DNA of 64,000 bases from Leisingera sp. M658 (GCF_025144145.1 NZ_CP083546.1:2806501-2870500); one strand, 5' to 3'. Positions 8,716 through 17,441 are shown, numbered from the stretch's first letter. Notes: generated from the letters alone by a model not told the origin. Numbers and translations: made by a program.

Positions 8716-9677
8716 TGGACGGCGCCCCGGTGGAGCCGCAGTCCGCCCCCCTGTTTGCGGATATCGCGCAGGGGCCTGCGGGCGGTGCGGCCCATTGGGT
8801 GCACACCTCGGACGGCCTGCGTATCCGCGCGGGCCACTGGCGACCGGAAGGAGCGGCAAAGGGCACGGTCCTGCTGTTCCCCGGCCGTACTGAATACATC
8901 GAAAAATACGGGCTGGCCGCGGCGGAATTTGCGGATCGCGGATTTGCTACCCTCACCGTGGACTGGCGCGGTCAGGGGCTGGCGGACCGGACCCTGGCTG
9001 AGCGCCGCCTGGGCCATGTCGAAGACTTCAGCGATTTCCAGAAGGACGTGCAGGCGCTGACTGGGCTGGCCGAGCAGCTGGATCTGCCGAAACCCTGGTT
9101 TCTGGTCGGCCACTCCATGGGCGGCGCCATCGGATTGCGCGCGCTGATGCAGGGGCTGAAGGTCAACGCCTGCTGTTTTACCGGCCCGATGTGGGGCATC
9201 CAGATCCCACCGCTGCTGCGCCCCTTGGCCAGTTTTCTAAGCGGCGTTGCGCCGTTTTTGCGGCTGGACAAATTGCTGCTGCCGACCACGGCGCTGGAAC
9301 AATATGTGCAGATCACGCCGTTCGAGGGCAACACTCTGACCACTGATCCGGACATGTACCGGATGATGCATGCCCAACTGGCTGCACAGCCCGATCTGGC
9401 GCTTGGCGGCCCCACCGTCCAATGGCTGCGCGTCAGCCTGCAGGACTGCGCCTGGCTGGCCGGGCAGCCCTCGCCTGCCCTGCCCTGCATCACCTTTGCT
9501 GGCTCGGAGGAGCAGATCGTCGACACCAAGGCCATCCACGACCGGATGGCGCGCTGGCCAGACGGCGAGCTGGACCTGATCAAGGGTGCCCAGCACGAGG
9601 TACTGATGGAAACCCCGGAAATCCGCGCGCATGTGTTTTCCAGCATGTGCCGCCTGTTTGAACAGTACCGCGGCTGA
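8715..9677 (+). CDS. alpha/beta hydrolase, lysophospholipase-like
   Basis: 320-residue serine hydrolase of the lysophospholipase/monoacylglycerol lipase type (PldB-like). The nucleophile elbow GHSMGG puts the catalytic Ser at residue 134; the oxyanion region FPGRTEYIEKYG and DWRGQGLADR are family hallmarks, and the late GAQHEVLMET segment supplies the His. No signal peptide, so probably cytosolic or membrane-associated. It overlaps the SCP2 gene by one base (TGATG), suggesting a lipid-handling pair. Substrate is not known. Confidence 0.88.
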   Translation: MDGAPVEPQSAPLFADIAQGPAGGAAHWVHTSDGLRIRAGHWRPEGAAKGTVLLFPGRTEYIEKYGLAAAEFADRGFATLTVDWRGQGLADRTLAERRLGHVEDFSDFQKDVQALTGLAEQLDLPKPWFLVGHSMGGAIGLRALMQGLKVNACCFTGPMWGIQIPPLLRPLASFLSGVAPFLRLDKLLLPTTALEQYVQITPFEGNTLTTDPDMYRMMHAQLAAQPDLALGGPTVQWLRVSLQDCAWLAGQPSPALPCITFAGSEEQIVDTKAIHDRMARWPDGELDLIKGAQHEVLMETPEIRAHVFSSMCRLFEQYRG

Positions 9678-9828
9678 TCGCCCGGCGTTGCGCCGTGCCT
9701 TTACCCGCCCCTTACCAGCTTTCGTTAAACTCCCGGTGATCTGCAGATGATCAACGCCCGCCTGCTTGTGATCCCGCAAGCCGCCGCTTAGATGTTGGGT
9801 CAACGAATTCCTCATGACAGGAGCCCCC

Positions 9829-11649
9829 ATGTTCCAGCTTCCCTTCCCCGTTCACGACGCAAACGCCTCAGCCGGTTCCGGCGGTCTTGGCAATCTGCCG
9901 GAATGGGACCTCAGCGATCTTTACACGTCTGAAGACGCCCCCGAACTGGCCCGCGATCTGGGCTGGCTGGAGCAGGAATGCGCCGCTTTTGCTGCCGATT
10001 ACGAGGGCAAGCTGGCCGGTCTGGACGCCGCCGGCCTGCTGGAATGTGTTGAGCGCAACGAGAAAATCAACAATATCGCCGGCCGCATCATGTCCTTTGC
10101 CGGCCTGCGCTATTACCAGCTGACCACCGATGCCGACCGCGCTGCCTTTTTGTCGGACTGCCAGGAAAAGGTGACGGTGGCCACCACGCCGCTGGTGTTC
10201 TTCACGCTGGAGCTGAACCGTATTGAAGACGGCGTGATGCAGGCGCATCTGGCCGCCAATGCGGAGCTTGCCCGCTATGCCAGCGTGTTCCGCCGCATCC
10301 GGGCGATGAAGCCCTACCAGCTGTCGGACGAGCTGGAACGCTTCATGCATGACCTCGGCATTGTCGGCGATGCCTGGGAGAAGCTGTTTGATGAGACCAT
10401 CGCCGGTTTGCAATTCACCGTCGATGGCGAAGAGCTGACCATTGAGGGCACCCTGAACCTGCTGACCGACCCGGACCGTGCCAAACGCGAGGCGGCGGCG
10501 CGGGAGCTGGCCGCCGTCTTTGCCGAAAACGTCAAGACCTTTGCCCGTGTCCACAACACCCAAGCCAAGGAAAAGGAAATCATCGACCGCTGGCGCGGCA
10601 TGCCCAGCGCCCAGACCGGCCGCCACCTGTCAAATGATGTGGAGCCTGAGGTGGTTGAGGCCCTGCGCGCGGCTGTGGTTGCCGCCTATCCCAAGCTGAG
10701 CCACCGCTATTATGAGCTGAAGCGCAAATGGCTAGGTCTGGACGTGATGCAGGTCTGGGACCGCAACGCGCCGCTGCCGCTGGAAGACCCCCGCACCATC
10801 AGCTGGGAGCAGGCGGAAAAGACGGTGATGGACGCCTATAATGCATTCGATCCGCGCATGGGTGAAATCGCCGCGCCGTTCTTCTCGGACGGCTGGATCG
10901 ACGCGGGCGTGAAGCCCGGCAAGGCGCCGGGCGCCTTTGCCCACCCCACCGTCACCAATGTGCACCCCTATGTGATGCTGAACTACCTGGGCAAACCGCG
11001 CGACGTGATGACCCTGGCGCATGAGCTGGGCCACGGCGTGCACCAGGTGCTGGCGGCGGAACAGGGCGAGATGCTGTCCTCCACCCCGCTGACGCTGGCG
11101 GAAACCGCAAGCGTGTTTGGCGAAATGCTGACTTTCCGCAAGATGCTGGACGGGGCCGAGACCAAGGAGCAGCGCAAGGTGCTGCTGGCAGGCAAGGTCG
11201 AGGACATGATCAACACGGTTGTGCGCCAAATCGCGTTCTATGACTTTGAATGCAAACTGCACGCCGCCCGCGCCGAGGGCGAGCTGACGCCGGATGACAT
11301 CAACGCCATCTGGATGTCGGTGCAGGCGGAATCACTGGGCGACGCCTATGAATACATGGACGGCTACGAGACGTTTTGGGCCTATATCCCGCATTTCGTG
11401 CACTCGCCGTTCTATGTCTACGCCTATGCCTTTGGCGACGGGCTGGTGAACGCGCTTTACTCGGTCTACGCGAGCGGCGCCGAAGGGTTCGAGGACAAGT
11501 ATTTCGAGATGCTCAAGGCAGGCGGCTCCAAACACCATAAGGAGCTGCTGGCGCCCTTCGGCCTGGATGCCACAGATCCCGAATTCTGGGACAAGGGCCT
11601 GTCGATGATCTCCGGCTTCATTGACGAACTGGAAGCTATGGAGGGGTGA
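9829..11649 (+). CDS. pepF: oligoendopeptidase F family metallopeptidase (M3)
   Basis: Cytosolic zinc peptidase that cleaves short peptides. The HExxH zinc motif is HELGH, residues 398-402, with a downstream Glu helix in the SSTPLTLAETASVFGE region as third ligand, and the PepF-type N-terminal helical lid. 606 residues, normal for the family. An upstream in-frame ATG at 9814 exists, but an AGGAG ribosome-binding site lies between it and the ATG at 9829 with five bases of spacing, so 9829 is preferred. The acetyltransferase gene follows with overlapping stop and start. Confidence 0.94.
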   Translation: MFQLPFPVHDANASAGSGGLGNLPEWDLSDLYTSEDAPELARDLGWLEQECAAFAADYEGKLAGLDAAGLLECVERNEKINNIAGRIMSFAGLRYYQLTTDADRAAFLSDCQEKVTVATTPLVFFTLELNRIEDGVMQAHLAANAELARYASVFRRIRAMKPYQLSDELERFMHDLGIVGDAWEKLFDETIAGLQFTVDGEELTIEGTLNLLTDPDRAKREAAARELAAVFAENVKTFARVHNTQAKEKEIIDRWRGMPSAQTGRHLSNDVEPEVVEALRAAVVAAYPKLSHRYYELKRKWLGLDVMQVWDRNAPLPLEDPRTISWEQAEKTVMDAYNAFDPRMGEIAAPFFSDGWIDAGVKPGKAPGAFAHPTVTNVHPYVMLNYLGKPRDVMTLAHELGHGVHQVLAAEQGEMLSSTPLTLAETASVFGEMLTFRKMLDGAETKEQRKVLLAGKVEDMINTVVRQIAFYDFECKLHAARAEGELTPDDINAIWMSVQAESLGDAYEYMDGYETFWAYIPHFVHSPFYVYAYAFGDGLVNALYSVYASGAEGFEDKYFEMLKAGGSKHHKELLAPFGLDATDPEFWDKGLSMISGFIDELEAMEG

Positions 11650-12122
11650 TGCGCCTCAGCCTGCGACCGGTGCCGCGAAACGAATTTGATCTGGTCTCCC
11701 ATATTCAGGTGGAGCCGGATCAGGTGCGATACTCCGGCACTGTGGCGCAGGCGTTTGAAGAAAATGAGGACGGCGTGGATTTTCACGCCATCCTTGACGG
11801 CTCCCAAGTGGTCGGGTTCTTCAAGATCGACCGGCTGTATCACGAAACCTACAGCTTTGCCGGGCCGGATGAGCTGGGTCTGCGCGCCTTCATGATTGAT
11901 CGCGCTGAGCAAGGCAAAGGCTATGCCACGGCTGCCGTTGCCGCGCTGGGACCCTATCTGGCCGCGCAGTATCCGGCGCGGCGTGCGGTGGTGCTGACCG
12001 TCAATATGCAGAATTTCGGCGCCATCCGCTGTTACCGCAAGGGCGGTTTTGCAGACACCGGCGGCATCTATCCCCACGGCATCGCAGGCCCGCAGCACAT
12101 TCTGCGAATGGGGTTCGGATAG
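11649..12122 (+). CDS. GNAT-family N-acetyltransferase
   Basis: 157-residue acetyl-CoA-dependent acetyltransferase. The acetyl-CoA loop EQGKGYATAAV (Q/R-x-x-G-x-G/A type) is followed by VLTVNMQNFGAIRCYRKGGF, the standard GNAT motif B. The start ATG shares its A with the pepF stop and is preceded by GGAGGGG inside pepF, so translation is coupled to the peptidase. A GTG one codon earlier is an alternative. The acceptor (small molecule or protein N-terminus) is unknown. Confidence 0.85.
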   Translation: MRLSLRPVPRNEFDLVSHIQVEPDQVRYSGTVAQAFEENEDGVDFHAILDGSQVVGFFKIDRLYHETYSFAGPDELGLRAFMIDRAEQGKGYATAAVAALGPYLAAQYPARRAVVLTVNMQNFGAIRCYRKGGFADTGGIYPHGIAGPQHILRMGFG

Positions 12123-12248
12123 ATCCTAAGCGGTACACCAGCCCCACTCCCTTTTGCGTGCAATTGAACACCACCTAGGGGGAATTTTTAGAATACAGAT
12201 TCAATGTGTGGTAAACTAAGCCGGTTAACCAGTATGGGAGTTGTTACC

Positions 12249-12710
12249 ATGGCACCGCTTTCAAAGCTCACTGCGCTCGTAATTGCTGCGGCCCTGACCG
12301 CCACCAGTGCTATAGCTGCCGGCCCGGACCGCAAGAAACCCGTCAGCGGTCAAACCATTGCCGAATTATATTCTGGAAAAACCTGGACCTGGACCAAGGG
12401 AGGCTCCTACTGGGGACCGGACGGCAGCTTTCAGGCTGTTTGGGAAGACAGCGTTGGCCTCGGAAAGTGGTATGCGACGTCCAAGGGCAACCTTTGCTAT
12501 GAAGCGACCTGGTATAATCAAAAGGGGGATCCCGGCGGACAGCATAACGAATGCTTCCGGCATGTTGCCGACAGCGAAGGGCAATTGTGGAAATACAGCG
12601 AAAAGGACAAATCCTGGTACAAGCCGAAAAAAGAATTCGCAGAACGCATCAAGCCTGGCAACAAGATTGCCTCTCAAGTCCGCAAGCTGCGCCGAAAATA
12701 CGGCATCTGA
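12249..12710 (+). CDS. secreted DUF995-like protein
   Basis: 153-residue exported protein with a clear signal peptide (KLTALVIAAALTATSAIAAG). The mature part has TIAELYSGKTWTWTKGGSYWG and DGSFQAVWED, the pattern of DUF995, a family of unknown function in alphaproteobacteria, plus two cysteines (NLCYEATWY, NECFRH) that could form a disulfide. The basic C-terminus (VRKLRRKYGI) is notable. In-frame start codons exist up to 45 bases earlier, but 12249 starts directly before the signal peptide and follows GGGAGTTGTTACC. The DUF number is from memory of the motif. Confidence 0.7.
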   Translation: MAPLSKLTALVIAAALTATSAIAAGPDRKKPVSGQTIAELYSGKTWTWTKGGSYWGPDGSFQAVWEDSVGLGKWYATSKGNLCYEATWYNQKGDPGGQHNECFRHVADSEGQLWKYSEKDKSWYKPKKEFAERIKPGNKIASQVRKLRRKYGI

Positions 12711-12722
12711 TCGCTGCGCGCC

Positions 12723-12992
12723 CTACTTCAACTGGCTGTCCTTCGAGCCGCGCCGGTTGAAGCCCCCGCGCGCCTGATGCGCGCCGTCGCGCTCCTGCTG
12801 GCAGTCAATGCACAGCTTCACGCCAGGAATGGCGACACGGCGTTTCTCGGGGATCACCTCCTCGCATTCCGCGCAATGGGTCAGGCTTTCGCCCACCGGA
12901 CGCCGCACCGCTTTCAGCCGCGCCAGCTCATCATTGATCGACGCTTCAATCTGCTCATTCACCGCGCCGTCCTGCGCCCAGCCGCCTGCCAT
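12723..12992 (-). CDS. DksA/TraR C4-type zinc finger protein
   Basis: 89-residue small DksA/TraR-family protein. The zinc finger is C-x2-C ... C-x2-C (THCAECEEVIPEKRR, LCIDCQQERD). It lacks the long coiled-coil of full DksA, like the short members YbiI and TraR that enter the RNA polymerase secondary channel. The C-terminus is Arg/Gly-rich. The ATG follows GGAGGAAGGACC. The stop lies 10 bases from the end of the convergent DUF995-like gene. Confidence 0.85.
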   Translation of the reverse strand: MAGGWAQDGAVNEQIEASINDELARLKAVRRPVGESLTHCAECEEVIPEKRRVAIPGVKLCIDCQQERDGAHQARGGFNRRGSKDSQLK

Positions 12993-13456
12993 GGTCCTTC
13001 CTCCTGTGCCAGAGGGGCTGAATGTAAGGCCGCGCAGGCGCTCTGCCTAGGGCTGCCTGAAAGCAATTCCCGAGCAAATCTATCAACTATTTGATTTCAT
13101 TGCATTTTCTGTTGACCTGCAGCGCAGGCACGGCTAAACAGAATACAGAAATTGCACGCAAGCCAGAATCACCAGGCCGCAAGCAGCCAGCACTCCAGCC
13201 ATCCCCCGGGACAGCCAGACCGCAAGCAACGCCAGCAACCAGAGTGATTTCAGCCAGCCACGCGCATGTCTGCCAGCCAGCGTTTCTACCAGCCTCCCAT
13301 TCAGCCGCGCACCCAGCATTTTGCCAGGCCCGTGCTAGACAGGTTTTACAGCCAGCTTCCGCCAGCTTTTCAGGTCAGTCTTTCTGACCCAATGTTTCGC
13401 GCGCGAAACATTCCGGCAGGACTGCTGCCGTAAAGCCAGCATCATTGTCAGTTGAC
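12993..13456. other. long intergenic region upstream of the DksA-like gene and downstream of rpoH
   Basis: About 460 bases between two minus-strand genes. Its most striking feature is a dense recurrence of CCAG on the plus strand (CTGG on the minus strand), close to twenty in ~250 bases between 13150 and 13380. A short minus-strand frame runs through it (separate entry). The rest should hold the promoter of the DksA-like gene. No other gene is evident. Confidence 0.4.
13134..13319 (-). CDS. possible small membrane protein (uncertain)
   Basis: A 61-codon frame with a basic N-terminal half (RLNGRLVETLAGRHARGW) followed by a long hydrophobic stretch (SLWLLALLAVWLSRGMAGVLAACGLVILACVQFLY) that would make one or two membrane helices. 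The codons are CTG-rich, which explains the CTGG repetition here. There is no convincing ribosome-binding site before the ATG and I do not recognise the protein. It could equally be non-coding. Confidence 0.3.
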   Translation of the reverse strand: MLGARLNGRLVETLAGRHARGWLKSLWLLALLAVWLSRGMAGVLAACGLVILACVQFLYSV

Positions 13457-13485
13457 AAAAAAAGGCGGCGCCAAGCACCGCCTTT
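13457..13485 (-). terminator. intrinsic terminator of rpoH
   Basis: Minus-strand hairpin with 8-bp stem AAAGGCGG / CCGCCTTT followed by a seven-T run (seven A at 13457-13463 on the plus strand). It lies 24 bases beyond the rpoH stop. Confidence 0.85.
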
Positions 13486-13509
13486 ACAGTCTGCTGCCGG
13501 GCGCTGGGA

Positions 13510-14406
13510 TCAGGCGCCGGTCAGCATTCCTTTTTCGCTCGCCAGATCGCGCATCTTTTTCTGCAGCTTTTCAAACGCCCGCACTTCAATCTGACGGATC
13601 CGCTCGCGGCTGACCTTGTACTGCGTGCTCAGCTCCTCCAGGGTCACCGCCTGATCCATCAGGCGGCGCTGGGTCAGAATGTCCTTCTCGCGGTCGTTAA
13701 GCACATCCAGTGCCGCAGTCAGCAACTCCCGGCGCGCCTCCAGCTCATCTCGGGCCTCGTAATCGCCGGCCTGGTCGGCATCTTCGTCTTCCAGCCAATC
13801 CTGCCATTGCATCGTGCCTTCGCCTTCGGAACCGACGGTGGCATTAAGCGACGCATCACCGCCCGACATGCGGCGGTTCATCGAGATCACCTCGTCCTCG
13901 GTCACGCCAAGGTCGGTTGCGATCCGCTTGACATTCTCGGGCCGCAGATCGCCATCTTCCAGCGCACCGATGCGGGCCTTGGCCTTGCGCAGGTTGAAGA
14001 ACAGTTTTTTCTGCGCCGAAGTGGTTCCCAGTTTGACCATAGACCAGGACCGCAGGACATATTCCTGGATCGACGCGCGGATCCACCACATCGCATAAGT
14101 CGCCAGCCGGAAACCTTTTTCCGGATCGAATTTCTTAACCGCCTGCATCAGGCCTACATTCGCCTCGGAGATCACTTCGGCCTGCGGCAGGCCATAGCCG
14201 CGGTAGCCCATGGCAATCTTGGCCGCGAGCCGCAGATGGGAGGTTACCATCTTGTGCGCGGACTTTGCGTCCTGCTCCTCGACCCAGCGCTTGGCCAGCA
14301 TGTATTCCTCTTCCGGCTCCAGCAGTGGAAACTTGCGGATTTCCTGGAGATACCGGTTCAGACCGCCTTCGGGCGTCGGGGCAGGCAGGTTTGCATAATT
14401 CGCCAT
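13510..14406 (-). CDS. rpoH: RNA polymerase heat-shock sigma factor RpoH
   Basis: 298-residue sigma-32-type factor. Region 2 is clear (SHLRLAAKIAMGYRGYGLP, EANVGLMQAVKKFDPEKGFR, YAMWWIRASIQEYVLRSW), as is region 4 with the final helix-turn-helix ([17 protein letters not shown]). The RpoH box appears as the Q-R/K-K-L-F-F-N-L-R motif (AQKKLFFNLRKAK). The frame opens at a TTG 18 bases earlier, but ATG 14406 is preceded by GGGAGGG and matches the usual MANYANLPAP start. Rhodobacterales often carry two rpoH paralogues; which one this is cannot be told here. Confidence 0.95.
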   Translation of the reverse strand: MANYANLPAPTPEGGLNRYLQEIRKFPLLEPEEEYMLAKRWVEEQDAKSAHKMVTSHLRLAAKIAMGYRGYGLPQAEVISEANVGLMQAVKKFDPEKGFRLATYAMWWIRASIQEYVLRSWSMVKLGTTSAQKKLFFNLRKAKARIGALEDGDLRPENVKRIATDLGVTEDEVISMNRRMSGGDASLNATVGSEGEGTMQWQDWLEDEDADQAGDYEARDELEARRELLTAALDVLNDREKDILTQRRLMDQAVTLEELSTQYKVSRERIRQIEVRAFEKLQKKMRDLASEKGMLTGA

Positions 14407-14567
14407 ATAAAGTGTCCCTCCCAAAATGTATAAGGACTTAACATTAGCGCATATGTGTTAGCGCCAAATCCTTTTCAAGGACCGCTTAAGGAATTGTTGT
14501 ATGTTAACCCGCCGGAATGCGTCTGTGAATTGCATCACAGGCGTGAACACGCTTATTTGCCGGCAAT

Positions 14568-15593
14568 TTACTGGCGCAACGCCGCCAGCAATTCCGCCAT
14601 ATCCTGCGGCAGCGGCGCCTCAAACCTGAGCGGTGCGCCCGTCACCGGGTGATTGAATCCCAAGACAGCGGCGTGAAGCGCCTGGCGCGGAAACTGCTGG
14701 ACGGCCGCATGCGCGGCTTCGCTCAAGGCCTTGGCCGCCAGTTTGCGGCGCCCGCCATAGGTGGGATCCCCCACCAGCCCGTGACCGGCGTGGGCCATAT
14801 GCACCCGGATCTGATGGGTGCGTCCGGTTTCCAGCCAGCATTCAACCAGCGCCGCGCAGGCCGGGTTGCCGAAACCCTCGCAGATGCGGGCCCGGGTCAC
14901 CGCATGGCGGCCGCCCTGGAACAGCACCGCCTGGCGCTGCCGGTCAGTTTTGTGGCGGGCCAGCTGGGTGGTGAGCTTGAGGATATTGCCCGGCTCGAAG
15001 CTGGCCCCTTTGACGCCGCGCAGCCGCGGGTCGTTGCCATCCGGCACGCCATAGCAGACCGCCTGATAATAGCGCTCCACCGTGTGTTTTTCGAATTGCA
15101 CGGCCAGCCCCTGGTGGGCGGCGTCGGATTTGGCCACAACCAGCAGGCCGCTGGTCTCCTTGTCGATCCGGTGCACGATGCCAGGGCGCTTGACGCCGCC
15201 TACGCCCGACAGGTTGCCGCCGAAATGATGCAGCAGCGCATTGACCAAAGTGCCTGAGGGGGAGCCCGGCGCCGGATGCACCACCATGCCGGAGGGCTTA
15301 TTGATGACGATCAGGTCATCGTCCTCAAAGACAATCTCCAGCGGGATGTCCTCGGGGCCGATATGGCTGTCTTCTGCCTCCTCCACGGTGATCGCGATCT
15401 GCGCGCCGGCCTCAACCTTGGCCTTGGCGTCCTGCACCACGGCGCCGTCCACCGTCAGCGCGCCCTCTTCGATCAGACGGGCCAGACGGGTGCGCGACAA
15501 AGACGCCTCCTCTGGCACATCGCGCGAAACCGCTTTATCAAGCCGCTTAGGCGGGTTTTCCGCGATGACAAATTCAATCCGGCGGCTGCCCAT
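14568..15593 (-). CDS. RluA/RluD-family 23S rRNA pseudouridine synthase
   Basis: 341-residue pseudouridine synthase. Residues ~15-75 form an N-terminal S4 RNA-binding domain (LDKAVSRDVPE, LSRTRLARLIEEGALTVDG), followed by the catalytic domain with the HRIDKETSGLLV motif whose Asp is the nucleophile. S4 plus this motif fits the RluD subfamily, which modifies helix 69 of 23S rRNA. The frame is open a further 99 codons upstream, but only the ATG at 15593, behind GGAAGGA, matches the family N-terminus. That start overlaps head-to-head with the start of the divergent gene. Confidence 0.92.
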   Translation of the reverse strand: MGSRRIEFVIAENPPKRLDKAVSRDVPEEASLSRTRLARLIEEGALTVDGAVVQDAKAKVEAGAQIAITVEEAEDSHIGPEDIPLEIVFEDDDLIVINKPSGMVVHPAPGSPSGTLVNALLHHFGGNLSGVGGVKRPGIVHRIDKETSGLLVVAKSDAAHQGLAVQFEKHTVERYYQAVCYGVPDGNDPRLRGVKGASFEPGNILKLTTQLARHKTDRQRQAVLFQGGRHAVTRARICEGFGNPACAALVECWLETGRTHQIRVHMAHAGHGLVGDPTYGGRRKLAAKALSEAAHAAVQQFPRQALHAAVLGFNHPVTGAPLRFEAPLPQDMAELLAALRQ

Positions 15594-15897
15594 GACTGAT
15601 CCTTCCGAGACCGAAATCCAAACGGAGCCGCCGCAGATCCGGTTCCTGCGGCGGCTGGTGACCACGCTGACCGTGGTGATGATTGGCGGGCTTGTAGTGA
15701 TAATCTCGCTGCTTGTCATCCGCTTGCAGGCAGGCGATGCGCCGCTGCCCGCAGAAATCGCCCTGCCCGACGGGATAAAGGCCGAGGCTGTCACACTGGG
15801 ACGCGGCTGGATAGCTGTGGTCAGCCAGGACAACCGCATCCTGATTTTCGACCGCGAGTCCGGTGCGCTGCGCCAGGAAGTGCGGATCAAGGACTAA
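15592..15897 (+). CDS. small single-span membrane protein (DUF6476-like)
   Basis: 101-residue protein: a short acidic cytoplasmic start, basic IRFLRRLVTT, one membrane helix (VVMIGGLVVIISLLVIRL), then a soluble part with GRGWIAVVSQDNRILIFD. It resembles a conserved Rhodobacterales family that I recall as DUF6476; function unknown. The ATG at 15592 shares the bases CATG with the minus-strand start of the pseudouridine synthase, so the 5' control regions of each gene lie inside the other's coding sequence. The frame is open upstream as well, so a longer form cannot be excluded. Confidence 0.72.
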   Translation: MTDPSETEIQTEPPQIRFLRRLVTTLTVVMIGGLVVIISLLVIRLQAGDAPLPAEIALPDGIKAEAVTLGRGWIAVVSQDNRILIFDRESGALRQEVRIKD

Positions 15898-15907
15898 CCC
15901 CGCGGGG

Positions 15908-16489
15908 TCAGGACCTGAGCAAAACCTTGTTGGAATCGATTGCCGCGGCAATCTGGGCGTATTGCGCCTGCCGCTCCTGCGCGGATTCCGCGCTGCGCAG
16001 CAGGACCGTGCCTGCGTCTTCGAATATGCGCACGGCTTCCCGGTTCACTGCAGCCTGCGCGGACGGTCTGACAGGCGTCAGCGGCCGGGTGGTGCGTTCA
16101 GCCGGGTTTGCGGAACTGGTGACACTGACCCTGCTGCGCCCCGGATCGCTGTTCTGGCGGGCCAGCCGCTTGAGCCGGGCCGAGGTGTCTTGCAGCACAT
16201 CGCGCACCTCGTCGTAATCAGTGCCCGCCGGAATACCATCTGCAGCCGCTTCCAGCCGTTCAGAGAGGCAATCGACCTGAAGCGCCGAATCACCGGTGGC
16301 GCGGCAAAAGGCCTTGGCGGCCGACAGGGTGCCCAGCAGCTCGGTCAGAAAGGCAGCCGAACCGAATTCTCCGGCCGGAACCACGACTGTATAGGTCAGG
16401 GGTCCGGCGCCCTGTGCCAGTGCAGGTGCTGCGGCCAGACCCAGGCAGGAAACCCCTGCGGTCAAGCTCTTGGCGGCTGTCTTAAACAT
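15908..16489 (-). CDS. secreted hypothetical protein
   Basis: 193-residue exported protein with a signal peptide (SLTAGVSCLGLAAAPALAQ, cleavage after ALA). The mature part is helical and polar, with a C-x13-C pair (KAFCRATGDSALQVDCL) that may form a disulfide. I do not recognise the family. Upstream frame is open, but the ATG at 16489 follows GAGGGTAACG and begins at the signal peptide. It is convergent with the small membrane protein gene (10 bases between stops) and divergent from the next gene. Confidence 0.68.
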   Translation of the reverse strand: MFKTAAKSLTAGVSCLGLAAAPALAQGAGPLTYTVVVPAGEFGSAAFLTELLGTLSAAKAFCRATGDSALQVDCLSERLEAAADGIPAGTDYDEVRDVLQDTSARLKRLARQNSDPGRSRVSVTSSANPAERTTRPLTPVRPSAQAAVNREAVRIFEDAGTVLLRSAESAQERQAQYAQIAAAIDSNKVLLRS

Positions 16490-16644
16490 ATCGTTACCCT
16501 CGCATATCCCCGAAAAACCACGCATAGCGGTGCGGCAGCTGCGCGGCATCTCGCCGGAACATCGCCGCTGCAGCGCCGCCGTGTTGCCTGGCGCCCGGGC
16601 CTTCATTAACCTTAAGATGTTCCAAAGCATAAGGTTGTTTTATC

Positions 16645-17004
16645 ATGTACACCAGTATCTTGCGGGCAGCGGCATTGATTATCCCCCTGTCTTTTGCCGC
16701 ACAGCCCGTATTTGCCCAGACCGCGGACGCCGCATTGAACGAAGCCAAGCGGCGCGTGGCCTGCGGTGCCGGTGTTCCGGTCTCCGCCACCTATCTGGCA
16801 AACGGCACGCTGCAGGTGACCTGCCAGGCACAGGGCGCCGAGGCCGTGGCCCAGGCCGCCGCAAGCGGCCTGCCGGAAACCGGACTGTCCGCCGGAGCCG
16901 CCGCCGGAGCGGTTGCAGGGGTGCTGTTCCTGGTTCTGATCGCCGATGACGATAATGGCACATCCACCACAACAACGACCACGACCACCAGCACAACCGA
17001 TTGA
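16645..17004 (+). CDS. secreted or membrane-anchored hypothetical protein with poly-threonine tail
   Basis: 119-residue protein: signal peptide (AAALIIPLSFAAQPVFAQ), a small domain with a C-x19-C pair (RVACGAG, VTCQAQ), a glycine/alanine-rich membrane-spanning helix (AAAGAVAGVLFLVLIA) and a C-terminal tail made almost only of Thr/Ser ending in Asp. The tail is encoded by a run of ACN codons at about 16966-16999. Function unknown; a low-complexity Thr tail after a membrane anchor could be a glycosylation or cell-surface segment, but that is inference. Confidence 0.65.
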   Translation: MYTSILRAAALIIPLSFAAQPVFAQTADAALNEAKRRVACGAGVPVSATYLANGTLQVTCQAQGAEAVAQAAASGLPETGLSAGAAAGAVAGVLFLVLIADDDNGTSTTTTTTTTSTTD

Positions 17005-17354
17005 GGCCAGGTCCCTTTTGTCCGTTCTGCTTGAGCACATCCATTGCCTGCTCCAGCAGAACGGCATGCACCGGCCGGCACAGCGCCACTGCTTTAGCCT
17101 GCCCCGCGTGCAGAAGATCAAAGGACCGCGCAAAATTGCGCGGCCAAAAGGCTAATCCCCCAAAAAAGCACCACAACCGCAGTCCCGGCTGTTGGCGCCC
17201 GACGGGAGGCGTGAACAAGCCGGCCGTTCAGCGGCCAGGGAAACCTGGGCTGGTGGCGGGAACCCGCAATAGAATGATGAGACTGCAAAAGCCGTGCCCG
17301 TCAGAAACGCCGGGCTGCTGCCGCAACTGATATTTCTCAAGGTGTTTGATTGAG
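17005..17354. other. intergenic region before tRNA-His
   Basis: No gene is evident. The only structure I see is a tight inverted repeat CCGCGCAA / TTGCGCGG at 17126-17143, without a T-run. Confidence 0.4.
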
Positions 17355-17431
17355 TGGTACCACCTCCCCGGCTCGAACGGGGGACCTCCTGATCCACAAT
17401 CAGGCGCTCTAACCTACTGAGCTAAGGCGGC
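17355..17431 (-). tRNA. tRNA-His (GTG)
   Basis: Full cloverleaf on the minus strand. Acceptor GCCGCCT pairs with AGGTGGT, the anticodon stem-loop is CCTGA-TTGTGGA-TCAGG (anticodon GTG), the T arm is CCCCG-TTCGAGC-CGGGG, and CCA is encoded. The base before position 1 is T, not G, pair 1-72 is G-U and the discriminator is A. This differs from the near-universal G-1/C73 histidine tRNA and matches the variant known from a group of alphaproteobacteria. Confidence 0.96.
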
Positions 17432-17441
17432 ACTGTGGGGT

